64,000 nucleotides of DNA from REEP01 sp964517265 (GCA_964517265.1 CAZFBS010000010.1:5373-69372), one strand, 5' to 3'; numbered from the stretch's first letter, positions 1 to 9,538 are shown. The notes: generated from the sequence alone by a model not told the origin. A program made the numbers and translations.

Positions 1-1
1 C

Positions 2-3000
2 GCGGCCGGTGGCTCTTCGACGGTCGTTCGCGCGTTCCTGCCCGGAGCCGCCCGGGTCGTGCTGCTGCGGACCGATGCCGCGCCGAAGCAATATGAAATG
101 CAGGCCCTCCACCCGGACGGCCTGTTCGAAGTGCGGGTACCCGCAGCCCTGCCAGCTCTTGACTACGTCTTTCTCGCCGTCTTCGGTGCTCAGCCGCCAG
201 TGCGCCTTGCTGATCCCTATCGTTTCCACGCCACCCGCTTCTCCACCAGGGACGAACGGCTGTTCGTCGAAGGCCGCCATGGCCGCCTATTCGAGACGCT
301 TGGTGCTTGGCCGCAGGTTCGGGAGGGAACATCCGGCGTCGCCTTCGGGGTCTGGGCTCCCAATGCCGCCCGCGTCAGCGTCGTCGGCTCCTTCAACGGC
401 TGGAATGGTCGCCAGCATCCGATGCAACGGGTGGGCTCCTGCGGCATCTGGGAATTGTTCATCCCCGGCGTTGCGCTAGGCGACCTCTACAAGTATGAGA
501 TCAAGACCGGGGCAGGCGCCGTCTTCGTCAAGCCCGATCCATTTGCGGCATGCACCGAACCGCCGCCTTCCTGTGCCGCGATCGTCGCGGATCTTGAGAC
601 CTTTCGCTGGACTGACGAGGCTTGGCTGAATGAGGGCCGGTTTGCCGTCATCCGCGAGAGCGGAATTCCTGCGAGTCCGTTTAACGCGGGACCGCCCGAG
701 GTTCCGGAGTTACCAGCGGGACACGCCTATATCGCGCCTGCCGCCTCCGTCGCCGGGCCTGCCGGCAGCGGCCTGTTCGCCTGTGGGACGGCATGCGATA
801 CGCCCGCGGCGTTGATGCGCTGGATTGACGACTGCCACCGCCAAGGTATGGGGGTGATACTCGCGTTCGACCACCGTGCGTTACCGGAGGCGACCGGTGA
901 TCTGACTTGGTACGACGGCACGCGCCTTTACGAACGCCCGGATGAACCCGACAACTCAGAGACGCCCCGCTTCGATCTGACGAAGGGGGAGGTGCGCAGC
1001 GCCCTGCTCTCCAGTCTCGTGTTTTGGCTGGAACGCTATCACATCGATGCCTTCAGCACCGACGCCGAAGGCGCTCGGCTGTTGGAAGCGCTGCCCCAGT
1101 ATCTATCCACCCATCATCCGGGCGTGCGGCTGATCGTCCGCAGTCCGGCTGCCGAGCCGACCCTGTCGGCCCGCAACATCGCTCGCATCGTTGCCGGTCG
1201 CCACGAGGATCCTTTTGCGGTCCTCGGCCCGCACGAAGTCATGGCAACACCATTACCGCCGGCAGGTACCGCAGCAGCGGCCCGAATGCTCTCCGCCCCC
1301 GATACACTCGAAGAACGCGACACTACTCCGCCGGATGCCGACGCATCGGCGCCGGCTCCGGCAGAACCTGATCCAACGGGGCCCGCTCCGGCGGCGGGCC
1401 CGGTGGTTCGCACCATGCAGCCGGCCGCTACCGCCGTCCACCTCCTGCCAGAGGAGGCGTCGCACCTGATCTACGAGATGAGCAGGCTCGATCTGGCGGG
1501 CCTGTTCGAGACACGGCTTCCCGCCGTTCCCCGCCGCTACCGGCTGCGGGTGTTCGAGGCAGATGGTGCCTCCCGGGAGATTGTCGATCCTTACGCCTTG
1601 CGGATCTTCACCTTTGGCGCCGACGATCAGCACCTGTTCGGCGCGGGCAACCATTACCGGATCTATGAGAAACTGGGGGCGCATCCACGCTGCGCCGGCG
1701 ATGTTGAAGGTACCACATTTTCAGTATGGGCACCGGAAGCCGAGGGAGTAAGCGTAGTCGGCCCGTTCAATCGCTGGAACGGCCTCACACACCAGATGAC
1801 ACGCCATGGCGCCTCGGGCGTCTGGGAACTGTTTATCCCCGGTGTCGGCGAAGGGACGTTTTACCAGTTCGAGATCCGTGCGCGGAACGGGGACGTGTTC
1901 CTCAAGACCGATCCCTATGCCATGCGCACCGCAGTTCCGCCATCCACCGCCAGCGTTGTCCACCGGTTGCAGGACAAACATCGATGGCGCGATGCGGCAT
2001 GGTTGGAGCAGCGCCGGCGCGCTCATCCCTGGCGGCAGCCGATTGCAATCTATGAGGTGCATCTCGGCTCATGGCGGCGCGACCCCGACGGACGTTCGCT
2101 TTCCTACCGGGAGGTGGCAGCCAAGCTGGTGCCCTATGTCAAGGCACTCGGGTTCACGCATATTGAGTTGATGCCGATCGCCGAGCACCCGTATGAGCCT
2201 TCCTGGGGCTATCAGATCTCCCATTTCTACGCACCTACCGCTCGCTTCGGCCTCCCTGAGGACCTGATGGTGCTGGTCGATCTGTGCCATCAGCACGACA
2301 TCGGCGTCATCCTCGACTGGGTTCCCGGTCATTTCCCCAAGGACGCTCATGCACTTGCCTGGTTCGACGGTAGCCACCTTTATGAGCATGCCGATCCGCG
2401 GCGAGGCGAGCATCCGGACTGGGGTACGCTGATCTTCAACTACGGCCGCCACGAGGTGGAGAATTTCCTCATCGCGAACGCCCTTTTCTGGCTGGAGACG
2501 TACCACTTCGACGGGCTCCGGGTGGACGCCGTGGCCTCGATGCTCTACCTCGACTACTCGCGCCCGAGTTCCGGCGACTGGGTTCCCAACGTCCACGGCG
2601 GCAACGAAAACCTTGAGGCGATTGAGTTCCTCAAGCACACCAACGCAATCGTCCACGCGCGGTTTCCCGGCATCCTGATGATCGCCGAGGAGTCGACCTC
2701 ATGGCCAAATGTGTCGCGGCCTACGGATACAGGCGGTCTCGGCTTCGGCTTCAAGTGGAACATGGGCTGGATGCATGACATCCTTGCCTATCTGAGCGTG
2801 CCCCCGGCCGAGCGACGATGGCACCATGGCCAGTTGACTTTCAGCATCATGTATGCGTTCGCCGAGAACTTCATCCTGGCACTCTCGCACGACGAGGTGG
2901 TGCATCTGAAGCGCTCGCTGCTCGGCAAGATGCCGGGAGAGGCGTGGGAAAAGTTTGCCAACCTGCGCCTGCTGTTCACCTTTATGTATGCCCACCCCGG

Positions 3001-3505
3001 CAAGAAGCTGTTGTTCATGGGCAGCGAGCTTGGTCAGGCGAGCGAGTGGAACCACGACGGAGAATTGGAGTGGCGGGCACTGGAGCGAAAGCCAAATCAG
3101 GCTCTAAGCCGGCTGTTGGGGGACTTGAATCGCTTTTACCGGGAACAGCCGCCGCTGCATGAGGTCGACTTCAAAGCGGACGGCTTCGAATGGCTGGAGG
3201 TGGACAACGACGAAGAGAGCATCATTGCGTTTGTCCGCAAAGGGCGGGATCCGCGCCATGCCCTGATGTTCGTTGCCAACTTCTCCGCCACCTCCCGCCC
3301 GGAACATCGGATCGGCGTGCCTTACCCTGTCCGCCACACTGTGCTGTTCCAGAGCAATGCGCAAACATACGGCGGCAGCGGTACGCCGCCGGGATCGGAG
3401 GTGTGCGACGCTGAGGAGGTCCCCTGCCATGGCCGCGATTTCTCCATACGTATCACTCTACCGGCACTCTCGGCAGTGATCCTGGAGCCGGCCCCGCTCC
3501 GATAG
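2..3505 (+). CDS. glgB: 1,4-alpha-glucan branching enzyme with duplicated modules (5' partial)
   Basis: Forms alpha-1,6 branches in glycogen. The frame is open to the window edge and upstream codons read as branching-enzyme N1 domain, so the true start lies outside; the first in-window start is GTG at 59 (numbering below is from there). Order: N1; CBM48 (about 78-165); a shortened, decayed GH13 barrel (about 245-365); a second N1 interrupted by a Pro/Ala linker (about 400-450); a second CBM48 (about 537-625); a complete GH13 barrel and C-terminal all-beta domain. The second barrel has nucleophile Asp823 (DGLRVDAV), acid/base Glu877 (IAEES) and Asp945 (SHDEV). In the first barrel the region around Asp335 reads DAFSTDAEG and the acid/base position is Arg361, so it should be inactive. 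Normal GlgB is about 730 residues; this is over 1,160. Family call is secure; the role of the extra module is unknown. Confidence 0.95.
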   Translation, partial: AAGGSSTVVRAFLPGAARVVLLRTDAAPKQYEMQALHPDGLFEVRVPAALPALDYVFLAVFGAQPPVRLADPYRFHATRFSTRDERLFVEGRHGRLFETLGAWPQVREGTSGVAFGVWAPNAARVSVVGSFNGWNGRQHPMQRVGSCGIWELFIPGVALGDLYKYEIKTGAGAVFVKPDPFAACTEPPPSCAAIVADLETFRWTDEAWLNEGRFAVIRESGIPASPFNAGPPEVPELPAGHAYIAPAASVAGPAGSGLFACGTACDTPAALMRWIDDCHRQGMGVILAFDHRALPEATGDLTWYDGTRLYERPDEPDNSETPRFDLTKGEVRSALLSSLVFWLERYHIDAFSTDAEGARLLEALPQYLSTHHPGVRLIVRSPAAEPTLSARNIARIVAGRHEDPFAVLGPHEVMATPLPPAGTAAAARMLSAPDTLEERDTTPPDADASAPAPAEPDPTGPAPAAGPVVRTMQPAATAVHLLPEEASHLIYEMSRLDLAGLFETRLPAVPRRYRLRVFEADGASREIVDPYALRIFTFGADDQHLFGAGNHYRIYEKLGAHPRCAGDVEGTTFSVWAPEAEGVSVVGPFNRWNGLTHQMTRHGASGVWELFIPGVGEGTFYQFEIRARNGDVFLKTDPYAMRTAVPPSTASVVHRLQDKHRWRDAAWLEQRRRAHPWRQPIAIYEVHLGSWRRDPDGRSLSYREVAAKLVPYVKALGFTHIELMPIAEHPYEPSWGYQISHFYAPTARFGLPEDLMVLVDLCHQHDIGVILDWVPGHFPKDAHALAWFDGSHLYEHADPRRGEHPDWGTLIFNYGRHEVENFLIANALFWLETYHFDGLRVDAVASMLYLDYSRPSSGDWVPNVHGGNENLEAIEFLKHTNAIVHARFPGILMIAEESTSWPNVSRPTDTGGLGFGFKWNMGWMHDILAYLSVPPAERRWHHGQLTFSIMYAFAENFILALSHDEVVHLKRSLLGKMPGEAWEKFANLRLLFTFMYAHPGKKLLFMGSELGQASEWNHDGELEWRALERKPNQALSRLLGDLNRFYREQPPLHEVDFKADGFEWLEVDNDEESIIAFVRKGRDPRHALMFVANFSATSRPEHRIGVPYPVRHTVLFQSNAQTYGGSGTPPGSEVCDAEEVPCHGRDFSIRITLPALSAVILEPAPLR

Positions 3506-3516
3506 CCGGAACACCC

Positions 3517-3535
3517 GTCGGAGAAACCCTCCGAC
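3517..3535 (+). terminator. Hairpin downstream of glgB
   Basis: A perfect 7-bp inverted repeat (GTCGGAG / CTCCGAC, 5-nt loop) begins 12 bases after the glgB stop. There is no T tract, so it is at best a weak intrinsic terminator or an mRNA-stabilising hairpin. Confidence 0.4.
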
Positions 3536-3758
3536 CCTCGATGAGCGCCGCGGGCCCCATGAGTGCGGGTGGTTCGGGCATTCCTTTAAAAACTCCGTCA
3601 GCGCCGATAGTGTCGCCTGCCTATTGTTCGTCACAGACGAGAGCGTCACTTCAAGCAGCGCGCCATCGGTATCGACGAAACCGCTTGCGATCCTCCCTCC
3701 GCCATTGCAGCGTCCTCTCCGGGAGACCAGCGTCCCCGACAAACAGGAGGAGAATGCG

Positions 3759-4181
3759 GTGACGGACAGTTGGACCCGTGGAAGCTTTGCGTCTCCGGAA
3801 TGGTTCGATTTCATCCTGCACTGGACCGCGCTCATCACTGAGGCGGCGGGCGTCACTGTCATCGCGATCGGATTCCTTGCCGCCTTCGTGATCGCGACCG
3901 GTCATGCCATCCGCCGCGAGAAGTGGTCGGAAATCTACATCGGGTTCCGGGTCAGCCTCGGCCGCAGCCTCATTCTTGGTCTTGAATTCCTGGTCGCAGC
4001 CGACATCATCGGCACCGTCGCCGTCCGCCCAACCCTGCGAAATCTGGCGACGCTGGGGTTGATCGTGCTGATCCGCTCGTTCCTCAGCTTCGTTCTCGAT
4101 GTCGAGATTACTGGTACTTGGCCGTGGCAGAAGACGTCGGCCCGGGACAGAATCCCCGAGAGCATACCCTCCGAGGATTGA
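3759..4181 (+). CDS. DUF1622 family membrane protein
   Basis: A 140-residue integral membrane protein of the DUF1622 family, whose function is unknown. Two hydrophobic segments flank a basic loop, and the family's signature stretch is present: a GLEFLVAADII-type helix, then VLIRSFLSF and an acidic-aromatic end (VEITGTWPW). The frame is open upstream to 3624, but GTG at 3759 is preceded by AGGAGG (3745-3750) at normal spacing and gives the usual family length, so I start there. It follows glgB on the same strand after 250 bases that include a hairpin, so co-transcription is uncertain. Confidence 0.8.
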   Translation: MTDSWTRGSFASPEWFDFILHWTALITEAAGVTVIAIGFLAAFVIATGHAIRREKWSEIYIGFRVSLGRSLILGLEFLVAADIIGTVAVRPTLRNLATLGLIVLIRSFLSFVLDVEITGTWPWQKTSARDRIPESIPSED

Positions 4182-4598
4182 ACCGCCGAGGCTTGCCATT
4201 CCCGACGACTTTGCGGATGAAGTGGATTCGCATCTCAAGGAAACGGCGTATTTCGGCATCATCTCCACCTTGCGCGCCCGAGCGCCGGCACGGCAACCGG
4301 GTGAAAGAGAGCGTGACAAAGCGAGGCTGTGGTGAATGAACGGGCCCCGTTTTAACCGAACGCTCAGGGCGGCCAGTGACGCTCAGGCATATCCCCGGGC
4401 ACATGTTTATGTCTGCGAGCGAGATCATCACCGTTGGCGAGCGGCGGCCTCGCTAAACACCGCCTCCGGCGGCGACGGACTAGATCCATGAATCCCGGCT
4501 GTATTATTTAACCCGGACGACTCGTGTGCCAATGCCACGCTGCGAGCGCCGGTTGCGGGAGCAGCGGAATGGGGCTAGATTGCGGCCCTCGCGGTTGA
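4182..4598. other. Intergenic region, no gene seen
   Basis: About 417 bases between the DUF1622 gene and tRNA-Gln. The short open frames on both strands have no family-like sequence and no convincing ribosome-binding site. An AT-richer stretch near 4500-4515 may be part of the tRNA promoter. Confidence 0.5.
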
Positions 4599-4672
4599 TG
4601 GGGCGTAGCCAAGCGGTAAGGCAACGGGTTTTGGTCCCGTGATCCCAGGTTCGAATCCTGGCGCCCCAGCCA
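4599..4672 (+). tRNA. tRNA-Gln (TTG anticodon)
   Basis: Acceptor strand TGGGGCG (4599-4605) pairs with CGCCCCA (4662-4668), followed by discriminator G and an encoded CCA (4670-4672). The anticodon stem ACGGG/CCCGT encloses the loop TTTTGGT, giving anticodon UUG for glutamine. The T arm contains GGTTCGAATCC. Confidence 0.97.
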
Positions 4673-4820
4673 GTCCTCTCGTTGCGAAGACGTCTCCGCC
4701 TCGACTGGGCGCCGAAAAAAGTCGTTATTTCAAGGGATTTGCGCCGGCAGCCTGAAACCGCTCTTGCCGCCCAATGACCAATTTCGTTCTCTTAAGTTCG
4801 CCCATGCCGGGCGGCACGAT

Positions 4821-4853
4821 AAAAAAGCCCCTCAAGGCAACTTGAGGGGCTTT
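4821..4853 (-). terminator. Rho-independent terminator of the DUF4383 gene
   Basis: A perfect 13-bp inverted repeat (4824-4836 with 4841-4853) has a GCAA loop. Read on the minus strand it is followed by six T residues, the right polarity and place (about 60 bases past the stop) for the DUF4383 gene ending at 4916. Confidence 0.9.
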
Positions 4854-4915
4854 ACCGTAACGCTCTTACGCCCCTGACGACGGAGACTTCGGCCGCCGCC
4901 AGAGTTTCGCTGCGT

Positions 4916-5362
4916 TCAGGTTCGCCGGGTGCTTGTCCGCCCGGAGTACGCCGCATGCTCTTCATCAGGTTTGGCCGCCCAGCCGAAGTATGCGGCAACA
5001 GCGGCAAGAACGACATGCAGCCAGATGTCATGACCGTGGATCGGGACTAGGCCGAATACGACATCCAGCGTGGGGATCAGTCCCATCACCGCCAAAACAG
5101 CATAGATGATGGCGACCGAACGAGCGTACAAACGCGCACTTGAGAGCGTGCGATAGGCGGCAAGCCCCCAAAGGCCAAAGGCGATGTGGATCACGTTGTG
5201 AACCACGTTGACAGGAAACAAGCCAAACAGGAGCCCATGGCCCGCTTCAACCGCAAGATCTCTTGGCATTTCCGGTGGCGTCACGAAAGCTGGGATAAAG
5301 CCGGCAATTCCCACCAGCAAGAACACAATCCCAAAGGCAAGAGCGAAATAGCGAATTTTCAT
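4916..5362 (-). CDS. DUF4383 family membrane protein
   Basis: A 148-residue protein with four predicted transmembrane helices (about 5-27, 45-70, 82-105 and 115-130). It matches the DUF4383 pattern, including a first helix ending in a GIAGFIP-type motif and a central NVVHNVIHIAFGLWG helix with conserved Asn and His. Function is unknown. The ATG is preceded by GGAGG at 8-base spacing on the minus strand. It is monocistronic: its own terminator follows and the gene upstream ends 259 bases away. Confidence 0.8.
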   Translation of the reverse strand: MKIRYFALAFGIVFLLVGIAGFIPAFVTPPEMPRDLAVEAGHGLLFGLFPVNVVHNVIHIAFGLWGLAAYRTLSSARLYARSVAIIYAVLAVMGLIPTLDVVFGLVPIHGHDIWLHVVLAAVAAYFGWAAKPDEEHAAYSGRTSTRRT

Positions 5363-5621
5363 AACAGCGCCTCCACATCGACATGCGAATGAACGGTCCC
5401 GGGGCGTTATCGACCGCCTATGTCCCGTATCGCGGGCTATCGAGTCTCAAGGACCGATTGCTGCTAGAAACGGTTCCATTGCCCATTCGTTCCTTCATCA
5501 AGGAGGCGAGATTACATTCTCGTTTGACGGTTATAAGGAGGGAAATTCTCGTAATAATCGCTGTTTCGGTTGCACCAGTACCGCTGCCGGTGCACCCCGA
5601 GGTGTTCCCTTTCCTACCTGT

Positions 5622-5867
5622 CTATAAACGGCGGGGCTGAACGATGCATGCAATGATCGTTTCTTCGCCAAGGGCTTTGCATGCCTCGAGACGATGGAGC
5701 CCCTCAACTAGAACATACCGCTCGTCATCCCGGCGGACAAGAATGGCATTGATTTGGCCGTTGCGGAGAATGTCTTCGGCAAGAACCTCCGCACGCTCCG
5801 GCTCAAATGATTTGCGCCTTTTCACCGGAACGTAAATGTCATCGATTTTGATCTTGATCTCACGCAC
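5622..5867 (-). CDS. Small ParB/Spo0J N-terminal-domain protein
   Basis: An 81-residue protein made almost entirely of a ParB-type N domain: a leading beta segment (VPVKRRKSF), a helix with ILRNGQINAILVRR, and the signature VLVEGLHRLEACKALGEETI with the Glu-Gly-x-His-Arg box. It lacks the helix-turn-helix and dimerisation regions of chromosomal ParB, so a role in partitioning is not implied; the stand-alone domain can bind or hydrolyse nucleotides in relatives. GTG at 5867 is the only sensible start. It lies 81 bases downstream of coaD on the same strand, so gyrA-coaD-this gene could be one transcript. Confidence 0.75.
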   Translation of the reverse strand: MREIKIKIDDIYVPVKRRKSFEPERAEVLAEDILRNGQINAILVRRDDERYVLVEGLHRLEACKALGEETIIACIVQPRRL

Positions 5868-5948
5868 GGAGATCCTCGCGGTGACGGCAGCCCCTGCCCT
5901 GGTTGATCAAAATATCTTGGCCGCCGCCTTACCCACCGCAGTGGGTGT

Positions 5949-6485
5949 TCATTCGCGAGCGGCGGTTGCGAGCTTCGGTGTCCACTGTCCCAGGCGCCGC
6001 AGTGTGCGCTCGTGCACGAGCGGCGGCACAAACGAGCTTATATCCCCTCCCAGGCGGGCAATTTCTTTCACAAATCGCGAGGCAATGAACTGATGGTTTT
6101 CGGAAGCCATTAGAAACACCGTCTCGATCTTATCGTTCAACCGCGCGTTCATCGCCGCCATTTGAAACTCGTACTCGAAGTCGGATACGGCACGCAAACC
6201 ACGGAGTATGATCGTGGCACCACAACCGACCACGAAGTTCATCAGCAGATTATCAAACGGACGCACCTCGATGTAACGACCGTTGCCTCTCTCAATGATG
6301 GCCAACTGCTCGCGCAGCATCTCGCAGCGTTCCTCCAGCGAAAACAGCGGCTCTTTGCCAGGATTGGCGGCAACCCCAATCACCAACCGGTCAACGACGT
6401 GCGTGGCCCGCTCAATGATATCCATATGGCCATTGGTGATGGGATCAAACGTCCCCGGATAGACCCCCACGCGCAGTTTGCGCAT
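5949..6485 (-). CDS. coaD: Pantetheine-phosphate adenylyltransferase
   Basis: Catalyses 4'-phosphopantetheine + ATP to dephospho-CoA + PPi, the fourth step from pantothenate to CoA. The nucleotidyltransferase signature is at the N terminus: GVYPGTFDPITNGH with His20 of the T/HxGH motif. LRGLRAVSDFEYEFQMA and the C-terminal ISSFVP motif also fit CoaD. The open frame extends to 6590, but the protein begins at ATG 6485, where GAGGAGAGG precedes the codon and the length (178) is slightly above the usual 160-170. It lies about 100 bases downstream of gyrA. Confidence 0.95.
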   Translation of the reverse strand: MRKLRVGVYPGTFDPITNGHMDIIERATHVVDRLVIGVAANPGKEPLFSLEERCEMLREQLAIIERGNGRYIEVRPFDNLLMNFVVGCGATIILRGLRAVSDFEYEFQMAAMNARLNDKIETVFLMASENHQFIASRFVKEIARLGGDISSFVPPLVHERTLRRLGQWTPKLATAARE

Positions 6486-6586
6486 CGCTTTCCTCTCCTC
6501 TCTGCACCCTTGTGTGGTTAAGCCGGCCAGCAGGCCGGGTACCGTTTGCTTCGGATCGAATTCCCGCGATCGTCCCTCGTTGCTCG

Positions 6587-9385
6587 TCACGTTACGGGCG
6601 GTGAAGATTCTTCGCCACTGTCCATCTCACCTTCTGGCGTACCTTCGTCGCCTGTATCACTTTCCCCAGCCGCATCGTCTTCCTCGACGTCGCGAATCCG
6701 GCTCACCGACACCACCCGCTCTCCTTCCGCCGTGGCAAAAAGACGAACTCCTCGAGTGCGGCGGCTCATGATACTGATACCGCTGATGGGCATGCGGATC
6801 AGTTGACCGCCGTCCGTGACCATCACGATCTGATCACTTTGGTGCAGCGGAAACGCCGCCACGACCGTGGTGGCGCCGGTCGGCCGTTCCAAGTCCATTG
6901 CCGCGACACCATAGCCGGCACGACCGCTAATGCGGTACTCGTAAGACGAAGTCCGCTTTCCGAACCCATCCTCTGAAACCGTCAAGACGAACTCTTCCTG
7001 AGCCGCCATCTCGGCAAACAACGGTTCCTCTAGTCGGGTCATCAGAGCCTGATCGCGAACCAAGTCGTCGGGTCGTTCGCTGTAATCGCTGCCCAGAAGC
7101 CTGCGTTTTGCATTTACCGCAGAGAGATATTCGTCGCGCGCCGGGAGATCGAACTCAACGTGGCGCAGCCCGCACATGTTGATCACTGCATCGCCTTCGC
7201 TCAGCTTGATCCCACGCACGCCCGTCGATGTCCGACCGCTGAACACGCGAACGTCAGTGACTGGAAAGCGAATGCACTGACCGCGGCAGGTGAACAGCAG
7301 AATGTCGTCCTGCTCGCTGAACGTCCGCACACGGACGAGCCGATCGCCTTCATCCAGCTTCATCGCAATCTTGCCGCTGGCCATCACGTTGGTAAAATCG
7401 CTGAGGGCATTGCGGCGGACGGTGCCGGACGCGGTCGCGAAAACGACGAAAAGATGGGCCCAGGTAGTTTCATCCTCCGGCAGCGGCATCAGCGTCGTAA
7501 TGGTCTCACCTGCCGACAGTGGCAGGATGTTGATCATGGCTTTGCCCCGGGCCTGAGGGGTTCCCAGCGGAAGTTTGTACACCTTCAACTTGTAGACCAT
7601 CCCGGCTGAGGAAAAGAACAGCACGGGAGTGTGAGTGTTGACGACAAAGACCTGATTGACAAAGTCCTCATCGCGGGTCGTCATTCCGGCCCGCCCCCGG
7701 CCACCCCGGCGCTGGGCGCGATAGGTGCTGAGCGGCACCCGTTTGATGTAGCCGGTGTTGGTCACGGTAACGACCATGTCCTCACGCTGGATCAGGTCCT
7801 CGATATCGGTCTCGAATTCACCGATCTCGAGCTGCGTGCGCCGCGGGGTGGCGAACTTATCCTTGATCTCCAGCAACTCCGCGCGAAGGACCGCCAAAAG
7901 ACGCGTGCGGGAGGACAAGATGCCAAGGAATTCCCTGATCTGCTCGCCGAGCGTGCGGAGATCCTCGCCGATCTTCTCCCGCTCCAGGCCGGTCAGCCGA
8001 TGCAGTCGCAATTCCAGGATTGCCCGTGCCTGACCGTCGCTGAAATGATAGAAGCCGTCCTGTAACCCCGCGGCAGGTTCCTCGATCAGCGCCACCAGCG
8101 AAGCAATATCGGCTGCCGGCCAACCGCGCGCTGTCAGCGCGGCACGCGCCTCAGCCGCGTCCTTGGCCTGTCGGATCAAGGCGACCAACTCGTCGATGTT
8201 GGCAATCGCAACCGCCAAGCCGACCAAGACGTGAGCCCTCTCCCGTGCCTTGGCGAGATCGAAGATCGTCCGGCGACGAATCGTCTGCTCACGGAAGTTG
8301 AGGAACGCGGCCAAAACGTCCTTCAGGGTCATCGTCCTAGGCCGGCCACCCTCAAGAGCGAGCATGTTGATGCCGAACGATGTCTGCAGCGGCGTGTAGC
8401 GGTAGAGCTGATTGAGGACGATCTCGGGCTCCGCGTCCCGCTTGATCTCGACGACGACGCGAATACCGTCCCGGTCCGACTCGTCGCGAAGATCGGAGAT
8501 GCCTTCTATTCTCTTGTCGCGCACGGCATCGGCGATGATCTCGATCATCCGTGCCTTGTTCACCTGATAGGGGACCTGCTCGATGATGATCGCCATCCGA
8601 TCTTTGCGAACCTCTTCGATCCGCGTGCGGCCGCGTATGACCACTGATCCCCGGCCGGTATGATAAGCCGAGATGATGCCCTGCCGGCCAAGGATCGAGG
8701 CGCCAGTAGGAAAGTCGGGTCCGAACAGGTGATTCTCGATCAGATCGGAGATGGTAATGGTGGGATCGTCAATCAGCGCGCAGGCGGCATCGATCACCTC
8801 GCCAAGATTGTGCGGCGGGATATTTGTTGCCATCCCGACAGCGATGCCGCCAGCGCCGTTGACCAGGAGATTGGGAAATCGAGCGGGCAACACCGTCGGC
8901 TCACGGGCTGAGTCGTCGTAGTTGGGTCCGAAGTCGACGGTATCCTTGTCGATATCATCGACAAGGGTATGAGCAACCCGCGCGAGCCGAGCTTCCGTGT
9001 AACGCATCGCCGCCGGCCGGTCGCCGTCCATCGAACCCATGTTGCCTTGACCGTCGATGAGCGGCAGACGCATGACGAAGTCCTGCGCCATGCGGATCAA
9101 CGCGTCATAGATCGCCTGATCGCCGTGCGGATGATACTTACCCATCACGTCCCCGACGATGCGGGCCGACTTCCGGTAGGGCCGATCATGGGTATAACCG
9201 CTCTCGTTCATCGCAAAGATGATCCGGCGCTGAACGGGCTTGAGGCCATCGCGGACATCGGGAAGAGCGCGGCTGACGATCACGCTCATCGCATAGTCAA
9301 GGTAGGAGCGCTGCATCTCCTCTTCGATGGCAACAGATGCGGCGCTCGACGGAGAGGGCGGCAATACGGGTGGTGCTGTGGTCAA
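6587..9385 (-). CDS. gyrA: DNA gyrase subunit A
   Basis: Breakage-reunion subunit of gyrase, 932 residues. The winged-helix/tower domain carries catalytic Tyr129 (AAMRYTEARL). The C-terminal beta-pinwheel carries the GyrA box QRRGGRG, which separates it from ParC, and the protein ends in an acidic tail. At the position equivalent to E. coli Ser83 the residue is Gln90 (HPHGDQAIYD), while the Asp87 equivalent is kept. The start is odd: an in-frame TAG lies four codons upstream and only TTG at 9385 falls before the conserved IEEEM helix (next ATG 9316). No clear Shine-Dalgarno sequence is visible. coaD follows on the same strand. Confidence 0.97.
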   Translation of the reverse strand: MTTAPPVLPPSPSSAASVAIEEEMQRSYLDYAMSVIVSRALPDVRDGLKPVQRRIIFAMNESGYTHDRPYRKSARIVGDVMGKYHPHGDQAIYDALIRMAQDFVMRLPLIDGQGNMGSMDGDRPAAMRYTEARLARVAHTLVDDIDKDTVDFGPNYDDSAREPTVLPARFPNLLVNGAGGIAVGMATNIPPHNLGEVIDAACALIDDPTITISDLIENHLFGPDFPTGASILGRQGIISAYHTGRGSVVIRGRTRIEEVRKDRMAIIIEQVPYQVNKARMIEIIADAVRDKRIEGISDLRDESDRDGIRVVVEIKRDAEPEIVLNQLYRYTPLQTSFGINMLALEGGRPRTMTLKDVLAAFLNFREQTIRRRTIFDLAKARERAHVLVGLAVAIANIDELVALIRQAKDAAEARAALTARGWPAADIASLVALIEEPAAGLQDGFYHFSDGQARAILELRLHRLTGLEREKIGEDLRTLGEQIREFLGILSSRTRLLAVLRAELLEIKDKFATPRRTQLEIGEFETDIEDLIQREDMVVTVTNTGYIKRVPLSTYRAQRRGGRGRAGMTTRDEDFVNQVFVVNTHTPVLFFSSAGMVYKLKVYKLPLGTPQARGKAMINILPLSAGETITTLMPLPEDETTWAHLFVVFATASGTVRRNALSDFTNVMASGKIAMKLDEGDRLVRVRTFSEQDDILLFTCRGQCIRFPVTDVRVFSGRTSTGVRGIKLSEGDAVINMCGLRHVEFDLPARDEYLSAVNAKRRLLGSDYSERPDDLVRDQALMTRLEEPLFAEMAAQEEFVLTVSEDGFGKRTSSYEYRISGRAGYGVAAMDLERPTGATTVVAAFPLHQSDQIVMVTDGGQLIRMPISGISIMSRRTRGVRLFATAEGERVVSVSRIRDVEEDDAAGESDTGDEGTPEGEMDSGEESSPPVT

Positions 9386-9538
9386 AGGAAAAGCTGCCTA
9401 AAAGTCAAAAGATCTTTTCGCGGATGCAAAAAAGTTAACCTATCACGCGCCATCGCGCGCGACAATCAGTCGCGCTCGACTTTGCCCGAGACGTTGCAAC
9501 GGACACTGCAAGGACCCCCTCCCGCCTCCGGCCGCGAT

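Noticed and set aside
5383..5640. 85-codon plus-strand frame after the DUF4383 gene
   Set aside because: No ribosome-binding site, no family resemblance; overlaps the end of the ParB-like gene.
6486..6590. Longer CoaD start overlapping gyrA
   Set aside because: The extra 35 residues are unlike CoaD, and ATG 6485 has a strong ribosome-binding site directly before the nucleotidyltransferase strand.
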